A stretch of 64,000 nt of DNA from Nocardioides eburneiflavus (lineage in GTDB: Bacteria; Actinomycetota; Actinomycetes; Propionibacteriales; Nocardioidaceae), in contig NZ_SRRO01000001.1 in assembly GCF_004785795.1 (NCBI RefSeq), forward strand, positions 1,240,001 to 1,304,000, in the 5' to 3' direction. Of this stretch, positions 26,423 to 35,194 are shown piece by piece. Each line of letters opens with the position of its first letter. The stretch's first letter is position 1. Position numbers and translations under genes: made by a program. The notes under the pieces are model-generated. The model made no database searches. It saw nothing but the letters and a program-made list of their open reading frames with translations, and was not told the DNA's origin.

Positions 26423-27187
26423 TCAGCCCGCGAGCGCATCCTCCGGCACGCCGGTCGCGTACGGCGCCGGCTCCCCGCGGAGCTCGGCCACCTGCGCGAC
26501 CAGCGCCGCCATCACCTCGTCGGCGACCCGGCGCACGGTCGCCTCGTCGACAGGCTCTCCAGCGGTGACGCCAGCGAGGCGGCGTACGTCGATCGGCTCG
26601 CCCACGGCGACAGCCACCCGCGGGCGCAGCAGGGTGTTGCGCAGCAGGCGGGCCACGATGCCGCGGGTGCCGATCACCTGCTGGGCGCCGACGAGGGCGA
26701 CCGGGACGACCGGCGCGCCCGTGCGGAGGGCGAGGCGTACGGCCCCGGTCTTGGAGCGCTCGGGCCAGTGCTGGGGGTCGCGGGTGATGCGCCCCTCGGG
26801 GAACAGCCCGACGGCCTCGCCCGCCTCGAGTGCGGTGGCCGCCGCGTCCAGGGAGCCCACGGCGGCGGAGGTGCCGCGCTGCACGGGGATGAAGCCGAGG
26901 CGGCGGACGACCGGTCCGACCAGGCCTGAGCGGAACACGCCGCCGGTCGCCATCAGTCGCAGCGAGCGGCCGAGGCGGCGACCGACGAGGGCGAGCAGGA
27001 TGCCGTCGGCGAAGCTGGTGTGGTTGGCGACCACGATGAGCGGGCCGTCGGGCAGCTGGGCGGTGGGCGTCGAGCGGCGGGTGAGCTCGAGGCGGCTGAC
27101 GGTCGAGACGACGGCGCCGAGGAGGCCGGCGGCGAGAGCGTAGAGGAGGGCGGCCCGGAGACCGGGGCGCTGCCACGAGGTGTCCAT
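26423..27187 (-). CDS. 1-acyl-glycerol-phosphate acyltransferase-like (PlsC family)
   Basis: A 254-residue membrane-associated acyltransferase. A hydrophobic N-terminal segment (residues about 12-30) precedes the HX4D catalytic motif in VVANHTSFADG, and the glycerophosphate-binding block reads GLFPEGRITRDP. The C-terminal part has VVPVALVGAQQVIGTRG. It transfers an acyl chain to a lysophospholipid or related acceptor at the inner membrane. Start ATG 27187 (MDTSWQRPG) was chosen over an upstream in-frame start that has no homologous sequence. Confidence 0.85.
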   Translation of the reverse strand: MDTSWQRPGLRAALLYALAAGLLGAVVSTVSRLELTRRSTPTAQLPDGPLIVVANHTSFADGILLALVGRRLGRSLRLMATGGVFRSGLVGPVVRRLGFIPVQRGTSAAVGSLDAAATALEAGEAVGLFPEGRITRDPQHWPERSKTGAVRLALRTGAPVVPVALVGAQQVIGTRGIVARLLRNTLLRPRVAVAVGEPIDVRRLAGVTAGEPVDEATVRRVADEVMAALVAQVAELRGEPAPYATGVPEDALAG

Positions 27188-27259
27188 GCGCCGAGTCTCG
27201 GTGATGGGGCGCGCCGCTCGCGCCGGTATCGGCACTCAGATCCGTGCGAGGATCGCGCG

Positions 27260-29125
27260 GTGGGGAAGAGCCAGGACCCGGCCGCGCGATCCCGCACGGT
27301 CGCGCTGGTGCTGGTCGTGCTGCTCGTGGGGGTGCTCGTCGCGGTGCGGGTGTTCTCCGACGGCGAGGCCCAGGCCCCGGTCGCGACGCCGGCGGGCGAC
27401 GAGCCCGGCGCTGGCACCGCCAGTCCCGGCCGCCCGGTCGTACGGCCCGTCGAGCCCGACCCGACGCCCGTGCCGGAGGAGACCCTGGCCGGCCTCCGCT
27501 TCGAGGACGTGACCGACCGGGTGGGGCTCACCGGCAGCGGCCCCGACGGCCCCGAGCCGACCGCCGCCGACATGGACGCGGGCGCCGCGGTGGCCGACAT
27601 CGACGACGACGGCGACCTCGACCTGCTGCTCACGTCGTCGGGCCGGGCCAGCGGCCTGCACCGCAACGACGACGGCGTCTTCACCGACATCACCGACGAG
27701 TCCGGCCTCCCGTCGCTCGTCGGCGTGACCGTCGCGGCCTTCGCCGACGTCGATGCCGACGGTCACCTCGACCTCTTCCTGGGCGGACCCGGCACCGAGT
27801 TCGGCCGGCTGCTGCTGGGGGACGCGTCGGGCCGGTTCCGCGACGGGCCCCGGGCCTGGCGGGTGACCGCCCCCGGGACGGGGAAGCGCGCGATCCGGGG
27901 GGTGGACTTCGGCGACGTCGACCGGGACGGCGACCTCGACCTGGTGGTCACCGACTGGAACCTCGGCTCGTTCGTCGCGGTCGAGGCCGCTCGCGGCGAC
28001 GCGTCCGACCGGTTCACCGGGCAGTGCCAGTACGCCGCGACCGTACGCCGGCTGCACGCTGCCGGGGCCCTGCAGGTGACCGGGGCGACCCGTGCCTTCC
28101 GCAACGACGGCGACCGCTTCACCGACGCCACCCAGGCGTGGGGCCTGGCCGACCTCGGCATCGAGCGGCCGTTCACCCCGCAGCTCGTGGACCTCGACGA
28201 CGACGGCTGGCTCGACCTCGCGGTCGCCGGCGACTCGTGCTCCTCCCGGCTCTACCGCAACGAGCGCGGCACCGGCTTCGTCGACGTCACCCGGCGCGCC
28301 GGCGTCGGCACCGACGAGAACGGGATGGGCTCCGTGGTGCGCGACCTCGACGGCGACGGTCGCCCCGACTGGCTGGTCACCTCGATCGCCTACCCGACGG
28401 CCGACGGCACCTGCCCGCCGGTCGGCCTCTTCGCCGGCTGCTCCGGCAACCGGGTCTACCTCAACCGCGGCCGGATGCGGTTCGAGGAGTCGACCGACGA
28501 GCTCGGCCTGCGGGACACCGGGTGGGGCTGGGGTGCGGTCGCGGCGGACTTCGCCAACGACGGCCGGCTCCAGGTCGCGGTCACCAACGGGCGCATCGGC
28601 AAGGCCGACCCTGACCCGACGTCGCAGGCCGAGGTCTACTACGCCGCGTTCGTCGACGACCCCACGTCGTTCCGGGTGCGCTCGGACGACGGACCGTACG
28701 CCGAGGCCGCCGCGCAGGTCGGCATCGACGACGACCGCGTCTCGCACGCGCTCGTCGCCTTCGACCACGACCGCGACGGGCGCCTCGACCTGCTGGTCGC
28801 CCACGCCGGGGAGCCGCCGACGCTCTACCGCAACACCACCCCGCCGCGACGCTGGATCGGGATCCGGCTCCGCGACCCGTCCACCCCCGGCAACGTGGCG
28901 GGGCTCGGCTCGCGGGTCGAGGTCACCTCCACCGACGGCGCGACGACCACGCAGTGGCTGCACACGTCCGGGTCGTACGAGGCCCAGCACCCCGCCGAGC
29001 TGCACGTCGGGCTCGGCGAGGCCGGGGTGGCCCGCATCCGGGTGTGGTGGCCGGGCGAGCAGACCCCGCAGGTGGTGACCGAGCCGCAGGCCGACCGGAT
29101 GATCACCGTCACCCGGGCCCGTTGA
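27260..29125 (+). CDS. Secreted FG-GAP/VCBS repeat protein with ASPIC/UnbV C-terminus
   Basis: A 621-residue protein. An N-terminal hydrophobic helix (residues about 14-33) gives membrane anchoring or secretion. At least six calcium-loop repeats of the form DxDxDGDLDLLL follow (DIDDDGDLDLLLTSSG, DVDADGHLDLFLGG, DVDRDGDLDLVVTDW, DLDDDGWLDLAVAG, DLDGDGRPDWLVTS, DHDRDGRLDLLVAH), which form a beta-propeller. The last 90 residues are an ASPIC/UnbV domain (GSRVEVTSTDGATTTQW...LHVGLGEAGVARIRVWWP). It starts at GTG after a GAGGA site. UnbV proteins are known from enediyne clusters, but no polyketide synthase lies nearby. Confidence 0.85.
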   Translation: MGKSQDPAARSRTVALVLVVLLVGVLVAVRVFSDGEAQAPVATPAGDEPGAGTASPGRPVVRPVEPDPTPVPEETLAGLRFEDVTDRVGLTGSGPDGPEPTAADMDAGAAVADIDDDGDLDLLLTSSGRASGLHRNDDGVFTDITDESGLPSLVGVTVAAFADVDADGHLDLFLGGPGTEFGRLLLGDASGRFRDGPRAWRVTAPGTGKRAIRGVDFGDVDRDGDLDLVVTDWNLGSFVAVEAARGDASDRFTGQCQYAATVRRLHAAGALQVTGATRAFRNDGDRFTDATQAWGLADLGIERPFTPQLVDLDDDGWLDLAVAGDSCSSRLYRNERGTGFVDVTRRAGVGTDENGMGSVVRDLDGDGRPDWLVTSIAYPTADGTCPPVGLFAGCSGNRVYLNRGRMRFEESTDELGLRDTGWGWGAVAADFANDGRLQVAVTNGRIGKADPDPTSQAEVYYAAFVDDPTSFRVRSDDGPYAEAAAQVGIDDDRVSHALVAFDHDRDGRLDLLVAHAGEPPTLYRNTTPPRRWIGIRLRDPSTPGNVAGLGSRVEVTSTDGATTTQWLHTSGSYEAQHPAELHVGLGEAGVARIRVWWPGEQTPQVVTEPQADRMITVTRAR

Positions 29126-29162
29126 TCGACTAGTCTCCCCGCACCGGACCAAGGAGCGACCC

Positions 29163-29702
29163 ATGGCGCACATCGACCTCCCGACCACCTCCCCGGGCAT
29201 CCGCGGGCTCTTCGAGTTCCGGCCCGAGACGGCCGCGCCGCTCGGCCAGCTCGCCGAGGTGCTGCTCCGCGGCGACAACACCCTCGAGCGCGGTGAGCGC
29301 GAGCTGATCGCGGCGTACGTGTCCTCGCTCAACGACTGCCACTTCTGCATGAGCTCGCACGCGGCCTTCGCGGCCCTCCAGCTGCCCGACGGCTGGGACG
29401 TCGTCGACGGCGTCCTCCGCGACCCCGCCTCGGCGCCGGTCAGCGACAAGATGCGCGGCCTGCTCGCGATCGCCGGGGAGGTGCAGCGGTCGGGGCGCGC
29501 CGTCACGCCGGAGACGATCGCCGCCGCCCGCGAGGCGGGTGCCACCGACGTGGAGATCCACGACGCGGTGCTCATCGCGGCGGCGTTCTGCATGTTCAAC
29601 CGCTACGTCGACGGGCTGGGCACCTTCGCCCCGCGCGACCGCGCCGACTACGTCCCGATGGCCGAGCAGATCGTGGCCAGCGGCTACGTCAGGCCGCGCT
29701 GA
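29163..29702 (+). CDS. AhpD-like carboxymuconolactone decarboxylase family protein
   Basis: A 179-residue helical protein with the AhpD redox motif CHFCMSSH (Cys59, Cys62, His66) in the conserved block ERGERELIAAYVSSLNDCHFCMSSHAA. Such proteins reduce peroxides or act as peroxidase-related enzymes of unknown substrate. It follows the UnbV-like gene by 37 bp, and an AAGGAG site precedes the ATG. The position between UnbV-like and UnbU-like genes suggests a redox task in the same process. Confidence 0.85.
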   Translation: MAHIDLPTTSPGIRGLFEFRPETAAPLGQLAEVLLRGDNTLERGERELIAAYVSSLNDCHFCMSSHAAFAALQLPDGWDVVDGVLRDPASAPVSDKMRGLLAIAGEVQRSGRAVTPETIAAAREAGATDVEIHDAVLIAAAFCMFNRYVDGLGTFAPRDRADYVPMAEQIVASGYVRPR

Positions 29703-29722
29703 CCCGATCGGCCGGTCCGCTC

Positions 29723-31192
29723 TCAGGCCTCGCCGCTCGCCTGCTCGCCGGTGAGCAGCCAGGTGCCGCCGGCGTCCTCCAGGACGTAGACCGTGTCGAC
29801 CGGTGCCGAGCCGCGCGTGCCCGTGGCGTGGATGCCGAACCGCGGCACCGCCTGCGGGTCCTCGGGGTCGCGGACGAGCACGACCTCCATCGTCGCGAAC
29901 TCGATCGGCTCGTCGGCGGAGGCGGTGGCGAAGTCCTCGAGCCGCTCGCCCGCGATCGCCGAGGCCGCCAGCTCGCTGTCGCCCGCCGCGCGGGCGTCCG
30001 CCTCGATCATCAGGGCGGCCACCAGGTCGTGGGCCATCGCGTCGGCCTGCGAGCTCGCCGCGTCGCCCACGACGGTCGTGACGTCGCCGGAGACCGTGAC
30101 GTCCGGGATCGCCCCCTCCGGCACCTCCACGTCGGGACGCTCGGCCAGCGCGGCCGGTGCGACGGCCGGCCCGGTCGTCGCGGCCGTACGCGCGGGCAGG
30201 CCGGCGACCACCAGCGCGGCGAGCGCGACCGGCACCACCGCGGCCAGGCGTACGGGCGTGGACAGCGCGAGCTGCCGGTCGAGGCGCTCGGTGGCCAGGG
30301 TGAGGACGGGGCGCAGCGCGCACACCGCCACCAGGCCGGCGAGGACGGCGACCTTCGCGCCGTACTCGGTCTGCATCGGCGCCAGCAGCAGGGCGCTGGT
30401 CAGCCCGACCGCGGCGCCGAAGACCATCCGCGGACGGCGCTCGGTCGGCGAGGTCATCGGGTCGGTGATCATGAAGAGCATGAAGATGACGACCTCCGGC
30501 GAGGTCGCCACGATCCACCAGAAGTCGGCGCCGCAGACCGGGGTGACGCTCCACCGCGCCGAGATGCAGTGGCCCGACAGGCTCAGCACGGCGAGGCTGG
30601 TCGCGAAGACGCCCCAGAAGGCCAGCGACATCGGGAGCAGGCCCAGGCGCCGGGTCACGGTCAGCGCACCGATGGCCAGGATCAGGTAGACCGCGACCAT
30701 CTCGACCGACATCTGCCCCCACCAGAAGTCGAGCGGGTTGACCACGGTCGTGCCGAGCAGCAGGAAGCACGCCACCAGCCCGAGGTTCGACGGGTTGACC
30801 ACGGGGCGGCCGCGGAAGCGCAGCACGTGCTTGGACAGCAGCGCCAGGCCGGAGGTGGCGGCGAAGATGTACCAGCCGTTCATGCTCCACCAGTCGCCGT
30901 GCTCGGTGCCGTTGACGCGGAGCACGAGCGCGACGCCGTTGCCGGTGAGCAGCGCGCTGGCCGGCCAGACGATCTCCTTGCGCTCCCAGAAGACCATCGG
31001 CACCTCGATCAGGGCGCACGTGCCGAGGCACACCAGGATCTGCGCGATCGAGAGCTCCCAGCCGAGGAACGCCTGGCCCATCACCTGGATCGACGTGATC
31101 GTGGCAGCCAGGTGCAGCCGCGGGTCGCGGATCGAGGGGAGGCGTACGGGGTAGGAGGTGCCCCGGATGCGCACGGAACGAGCGGCTGGCAT
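29723..31192 (-). CDS. RnfD/NqrB-like (UnbU-type) membrane protein
   Basis: A 489-residue protein with about ten membrane segments in the first 330 residues. NPSNLGLVACFLLLG and FMLFMITDPMTSPTERRPR are typical of the RnfD/NqrB family, whose Thr in MITDPMTSP-like motifs can carry covalent FMN. The last 150 residues are soluble and acidic, and lie outside the membrane. Family relatives include UnbU of enediyne clusters. It converges on the UnbV-like/AhpD-like pair. The start is placed at ATG 31192; ATG 31204 is also possible. The rest of an Rnf complex is absent. Confidence 0.75.
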   Translation of the reverse strand: MPAARSVRIRGTSYPVRLPSIRDPRLHLAATITSIQVMGQAFLGWELSIAQILVCLGTCALIEVPMVFWERKEIVWPASALLTGNGVALVLRVNGTEHGDWWSMNGWYIFAATSGLALLSKHVLRFRGRPVVNPSNLGLVACFLLLGTTVVNPLDFWWGQMSVEMVAVYLILAIGALTVTRRLGLLPMSLAFWGVFATSLAVLSLSGHCISARWSVTPVCGADFWWIVATSPEVVIFMLFMITDPMTSPTERRPRMVFGAAVGLTSALLLAPMQTEYGAKVAVLAGLVAVCALRPVLTLATERLDRQLALSTPVRLAAVVPVALAALVVAGLPARTAATTGPAVAPAALAERPDVEVPEGAIPDVTVSGDVTTVVGDAASSQADAMAHDLVAALMIEADARAAGDSELAASAIAGERLEDFATASADEPIEFATMEVVLVRDPEDPQAVPRFGIHATGTRGSAPVDTVYVLEDAGGTWLLTGEQASGEA

Positions 31193-31269
31193 GGCCCGCA
31201 CCATCCTGCCCGACACCCGAGCGGGTTGTCCCAGGTCGCGGGACTTTCGTCAGACCTGGGGCCGGCGCC

Positions 31270-32055
31270 TCAAGCGGGCCAGTGACGGGGGCGGGTCAGG
31301 CCCGCCGGCAGCGTCGTCGCCGCGTCGCCGCGGGCGGCGTTGACCTGCGGCTGGGTGAGGAACAGGGCGGAGGAGAGGTCGCAGCCGCGTACGTCGGTGT
31401 CGCGGAGGTCGGCGCCGAGCAGGTCGACGTCGTCGAGGTCGGCGCCGCGGAGGTCGGCCGCGATCAGCACGGCGCCGCGGAAGGTCCAGCCGCGCAGGTC
31501 GCCCGTGAGGCGCCGGCCGGCGAGGTCGGCGCGGGTGCGGTCGGCGGCTGCCGGCCACCGACGGCGTACGCGGTCGCTGGCGCCGGCGAGCAGCTCGCCG
31601 ACGCGCCGCTGCAGCTCGTCGACGTCGGCGTGCAGCAGCGGCTCGGGCTCGGCCGCGGTGAGCAGCTCGATCTCCTTGCGGACCGGCCCGGTGGCCGGGT
31701 CGGGGGAGCGGCGGTCGACCTCGCCGAGGTGGACCAGCAGCTCGTGGAGCTGGCGCATCACCGACAGGACGGCGGCCATCTCCCCGAGGTTGTCCTGCTC
31801 ACGCCACGAGACCCCGGCGTAGACGACCTGCGAGACCTGCTGGCCGGCGCCGAAGCACTCGAAGACCGTGCACCCGGGCCAGCCGTCCTGCCGGAGGGTG
31901 TCGTGGATGCCGCACCGGTCGTCGGAGAGCAGGTTGAGGCACGGGGTGCCGCTGGGCTTGTCGACGCCGAAGCCCGACTCGGCGGCGAACGGGAGCAGCA
32001 CGCAGCACAGCCCGAAGCACCGGGAGCAGTCGGACCTCAGCTCGGGTGTCGCCAC
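31270..32055 (-). CDS. Cys-rich and pentapeptide-repeat protein
   Basis: A 261-residue protein with two parts. The first 100 residues are Cys-rich (CSRCFGLCCVLLPF, later CGIHDTLRQDGWPGCTVFECFG) and resemble zinc/iron-chelating YkgJ-like domains. Residues about 165-235 contain pentapeptide repeats (ADLAGRRLTGDLRGWTFRGAVLIAADLRGADLDDVDL...), which fold as a right-handed beta-helix. It starts at GTG. The combination recurs in actinobacteria, but the function is unknown. Confidence 0.75.
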   Translation of the reverse strand: MATPELRSDCSRCFGLCCVLLPFAAESGFGVDKPSGTPCLNLLSDDRCGIHDTLRQDGWPGCTVFECFGAGQQVSQVVYAGVSWREQDNLGEMAAVLSVMRQLHELLVHLGEVDRRSPDPATGPVRKEIELLTAAEPEPLLHADVDELQRRVGELLAGASDRVRRRWPAAADRTRADLAGRRLTGDLRGWTFRGAVLIAADLRGADLDDVDLLGADLRDTDVRGCDLSSALFLTQPQVNAARGDAATTLPAGLTRPRHWPA

Positions 32056-32092
32056 CCGGGGATCGTCGCACGCGGGTGGCGGGGGCCCGGCG

Positions 32093-32206
32093 TCAGGCGC
32101 CGTACCAGCCGTTCTGGATCGCGAAGGCGTTGACGAAGAGCAGGGCGATGAACAACACCGCGATGAACCGGTTGTCGAAGATCAGCTTGCCCATAGCATC
32201 CAGCAT
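32093..32206 (-). CDS. 37-residue membrane microprotein
   Basis: A 38-codon frame starts at ATG 32206 (MLDAMGKLIF...) and ends NGWYGA. Residues about 14-29 (FIAVLFIALLFVNAFA) form one strong membrane helix, with a charged N-terminus (KLIFDNR) and a short polar C-terminus. A second in-frame ATG at 32194 would give 33 residues. Codon use is GC-rich as in neighbouring genes, and the compact charge-helix-tail layout argues for a real gene. It is too short for usual gene callers. The upstream sequence is AT-rich (TTTACCTTTCAACTGTTTGA), which fits a promoter. Confidence 0.6.
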   Translation of the reverse strand: MLDAMGKLIFDNRFIAVLFIALLFVNAFAIQNGWYGA

Positions 32207-32318
32207 GACCGCTTGTTCGCGGAATCAAACAGTTGAAAGGTAAAGATTGGCCGGGGTCCCCGATATACCCCATTCGAGGTGGTCGGGTGCGAGCGCCAGC
32301 GAGCGTGTCGAGACCCCC

Positions 32319-32324
32319 TAGGCT
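32319..32324 (+). promoter_or_regulatory. -10 box (TAGGCT) of a probable leaderless cobQ transcript
   Basis: TAGGCT ends 7 nt before the cobQ GTG at 32332, with no ribosome-binding site between. The spacing is identical to that at 17173 and 19958. Confidence 0.5.
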
Positions 32325-32331
32325 GGCGCCC

Positions 32332-33828
32332 GTGAGTGCGCTGCTGGTCGCCGGGACGACGTCGGACGCCGGCAAGACGATCGTGACGACCGCGCTGTGC
32401 CGGGCGTACGCGCGCCGGGGGGTGAAGGTCGCGCCCTTCAAGGCGCAGAACATGTCCAACAACTCGATGGTCTGCCCGACCCCGGACGGCCGGGGCGCCG
32501 AGATCGGCCGCGCGCAGTGGATCCAGGCGGTCGCGGCGGGTGCCGAGCCCGAGGCGGCGATGAACCCGGTGCTCCTCAAGCCCGGCGGCGACCGGCGCAG
32601 CCACGTCGTGGTGATGGGCCGGCCCGGCGGGACCATCGACTCGAAGGACTTCGTCGGCGGACGCACCCACCTGCGCGACGCGGCGTACGCCGCCTTCGAC
32701 GACCTGTCGTCCCGCCACGACCTCGTCGTGGTGGAGGGTGCGGGAAGCCCGGCGGAGATCAACCTGCGGGCGGGCGACTACGTCAACATGGGGCTCGCGC
32801 ATCACGGCGCGATCCCGACGGTGGTGGTCGGCGACATCGACCGCGGCGGCGTCTTCGCGGCGATGTTCGGCACGCTCGCGCTGCTCGACGCCGCGGACCA
32901 GGCGCTGGTCGCGGGCTTCGTGGTCAACAAGTTCCGCGGCGACGTCGACCTGCTCCGACCCGGGCTGACCGAGCTGCGGGAGCTCACGGGGCGCGAGGTC
33001 TTCGGCGTGCTGCCGTGGAACCCGGACCTCTGGCTCGACTCCGAGGACGCGCTCGACCTGGCCGGTCGCCGCGCGAGCGAGGAGGAGGCGCGACTGCGGG
33101 TCGCGGTCGTACGGCTCCCGCGGATCTCGAACTTCACCGACGTCGACGCGCTGGGCATCGAGCCGGGCGTCGACGTGGTGTTCGCCTCCGACGCCCGCGC
33201 GCTCGCCGGTGCCGACCTCGTCGTCCTGCCCGGCACCCGGGCGACCCTCGAGGACCTCGTCTGGCTGCGCTCGCGCGGGCTCGACCGGGCCGTGCTCGAC
33301 CACGCCGCGGCCGGGCGGCCGGTGCTCGGCATCTGCGGCGGATTCCAGATGCTCGGCCGGCGGATCCTCGACCCGGTCGGCGTCGAGGGCGTCGCCGGTG
33401 CCGACGAGCCGGGGCTCGGACTGCTCGACGTGACGACGACCTTCGAGGCCGACAAGGTGCTGCGCCTGCCGACCGGCTCGGCGCTGGGCGCGGACGCCCA
33501 CGGCTACGAGATCCACCACGGCCGGGTCACCCGGCACGGCGGCGAGGAGTTCCTCGGCGGCGCGCGGTCGGGCGCCGTGCTCGGGACGATGTGGCACGGC
33601 AGCCTGGAGGGTGACGACCTGCGCCGCGCGCTGCTCGCCGAGGTCGCCGCGGCGGCCGGGGTGGCGTACGAGCCGTCGGACGTGGGCTTCGCCGACCAGC
33701 GCGAGCGACGGTTGGACCTCCTCGGCGACCTCGCCGAGGAGCACCTCGACCTCGACGCGCTGCTCTCGCTCGCCGAGTCCGGTGCGCCGTCGGGACTGCC
33801 GGCGCTGGAGCCGGGGGCGTCGCGGTGA
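32332..33828 (+). CDS. cobQ: Cobyric acid synthase
   Basis: A 498-residue glutamine-dependent amidotransferase that amidates adenosyl-cobyrinate a,c-diamide at four positions. The N-terminal dethiobiotin-synthetase-like domain has the P-loop [15 protein letters not shown] and [10 protein letters not shown]. The C-terminal class I-type glutaminase domain has the Cys nucleophile in [12 protein letters not shown] and a His in YEIHHGRV. The GTG start gives the normal family length and probably coincides with the transcription start. The stop overlaps cobK by 4 bp. Confidence 0.96.
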   Translation: MSALLVAGTTSDAGKTIVTTALCRAYARRGVKVAPFKAQNMSNNSMVCPTPDGRGAEIGRAQWIQAVAAGAEPEAAMNPVLLKPGGDRRSHVVVMGRPGGTIDSKDFVGGRTHLRDAAYAAFDDLSSRHDLVVVEGAGSPAEINLRAGDYVNMGLAHHGAIPTVVVGDIDRGGVFAAMFGTLALLDAADQALVAGFVVNKFRGDVDLLRPGLTELRELTGREVFGVLPWNPDLWLDSEDALDLAGRRASEEEARLRVAVVRLPRISNFTDVDALGIEPGVDVVFASDARALAGADLVVLPGTRATLEDLVWLRSRGLDRAVLDHAAAGRPVLGICGGFQMLGRRILDPVGVEGVAGADEPGLGLLDVTTTFEADKVLRLPTGSALGADAHGYEIHHGRVTRHGGEEFLGGARSGAVLGTMWHGSLEGDDLRRALLAEVAAAAGVAYEPSDVGFADQRERRLDLLGDLAEEHLDLDALLSLAESGAPSGLPALEPGASR

Positions 33829-34574
33829 CCGTCCTGCTGCTCGGCGGGACGAGCGAGGCGCGCGAGCTGGCGGTGCTGCTGGACGAGGCCGGGGTGGACT
33901 TCGTGTCGTCGCTGGCCGGCCGGGTCGAGCGGCCGCGGCTGCCGGTGGGCGAGGTGCGGATGGGCGGCTTCGGCGGGGTCGAGGGGCTGCGCGCGTGGCT
34001 CGCCGAGCACGGCGCGACGGCGGTCGTGGACGCGACCCATCCGTTCGCGGAGGGGATGTCGGCCAACGCGGTCGCGGCCTGCACCGCGTCCGGGGTGCCG
34101 CTGCTCAGGCTGGCCCGGCCCGGGTGGGGCGACGCTCCCGGTGCGGACGGGTGGCACTGGGTCGACGACCACGCCGCGGCGGCCGCGCTGGCGGCGTCGC
34201 TCGGTCGGCGTCCGCTGCTGACGGTCGGGCGGCAGCCGCTCGGCCACTTCGTCGGCCCGCTGGCCGGCCACCGGGCCGTGGTGCGCGTCGTCGACCCGCC
34301 CGAGGTCGAGGTGCCGGAGCCGTGGCTGGTGATGCTGGACCGCGGCCCGTACGACCTCCCGGGCGAGCTCGAGCTCCTCGCCGAGCACGCGGTCGACGTG
34401 CTCGTCACCAAGGACTCCGGCGGCACCTACACGTGGCCCAAGATGGCGGCCGCCGACCAGCTCGGCGTGCCGGTCGTGGTGGTCCGTCGGAGCGCGGAGC
34501 CGGACGGCGTGGAGACCGTCCCGGACGCGGCCGCTGCGCTGGCGTGGGTCGTCTCGTCCTCGGTCGTATCGTGA
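33825..34574 (+). CDS. cobK: Precorrin-6A (cobalt-precorrin-6A) reductase
   Basis: A 249-residue NAD(P)H-dependent reductase of corrin-ring synthesis. The dinucleotide-binding start [14 protein letters not shown] and the blocks [15 protein letters not shown] and [19 protein letters not shown] are hallmarks of CobK/CbiJ. It acts on the substrate that CobL next converts. Its GTG start lies in the cobQ stop (GTGA). Confidence 0.95.
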   Translation: MTVLLLGGTSEARELAVLLDEAGVDFVSSLAGRVERPRLPVGEVRMGGFGGVEGLRAWLAEHGATAVVDATHPFAEGMSANAVAACTASGVPLLRLARPGWGDAPGADGWHWVDDHAAAAALAASLGRRPLLTVGRQPLGHFVGPLAGHRAVVRVVDPPEVEVPEPWLVMLDRGPYDLPGELELLAEHAVDVLVTKDSGGTYTWPKMAAADQLGVPVVVVRRSAEPDGVETVPDAAAALAWVVSSSVVS

Positions 34575-34578
34575 GCGC

Positions 34579-35079
34579 ATGTCGACCCCGGGCCTGAACC
34601 CCGCCTCGCCGCTCAAGCTCCAGTTCCCGCAGTCGCTGGCGGTCTACGACGACTACGCCCAGGCGCAGAAGAGTGTGGACTTCCTCGCCGACGCGGACTT
34701 CCCGGTCGACCAGCTGATGATCGTCGGCACCGACCTCAAGCGCATCGAGCGCGTGACGGGCCGGCTGACCTGGTCGAGGATCGCGGTCGGCGGTCTGCTG
34801 TCCGGCCTGTGGTTCGGCATCTTCATCGGGCTGGTCTTCGCGCTGTTCACCGAGGAGGGCCTGCGGCAGGTGCTGCTCAGCACCGCCTTCATCGGCGCGA
34901 CCTTCGGGCTCATCTGGGCGCTCATCGGCTATGGGTTCACGCGCGGCCAGCGCGACTTCTCCTCGATCACCCAGGTCGTGGCGACCAAGTACGAGGTGCT
35001 GGTCGAGCACAAGGAGGCCGCCCGCGCGCGCGAGCTGCTGGGCGGGCTCCCGGGCGCGCTGCCCGATCCGTTCGCCTGA
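34579..35079 (+). CDS. General stress protein 17M-like membrane protein
   Basis: A 166-residue protein with an N-terminal YflT/GSP17M-like domain (QSLAVYDDYAQAQKSVDFLADADFPVDQLMIVG) and two membrane helices (about residues 72-95 and 103-121). A short C-terminal domain (QVVATKYEVLVEHKEAARARELL) follows. The role is unknown. Although it lies 4 bp after cobK, a TATCGT box ends 6 nt before its ATG, so it may have its own leaderless transcript and be unrelated to cobalamin synthesis. Confidence 0.78.
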   Translation: MSTPGLNPASPLKLQFPQSLAVYDDYAQAQKSVDFLADADFPVDQLMIVGTDLKRIERVTGRLTWSRIAVGGLLSGLWFGIFIGLVFALFTEEGLRQVLLSTAFIGATFGLIWALIGYGFTRGQRDFSSITQVVATKYEVLVEHKEAARARELLGGLPGALPDPFA

Positions 35080-35117
35080 TCCTCTGCCGACGCGCGAAGG
35101 CCCGGCCGCGCACCGTG

Positions 35118-35184
35118 AAGGCAGTTCGGCCACCTGGCGTCGTGATCCACGCTCGAGCGATGCAGCTGGAGCGCGAACTGCCTG
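35118..35184. repeat. Large hairpin between converging genes
   Basis: AGGCAGTTCG (35119-35128) and CGAACTGCCT (35174-35183) are perfect 10-bp inverted arms; the 45-bp centre contains the palindrome CGCTCGAGCG. It lies between the convergent stress-protein and cobD genes and could act as a terminator, or be another palindromic repeat family. Confidence 0.5.
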
Positions 35185-35194
35185 CATGGTGCCG

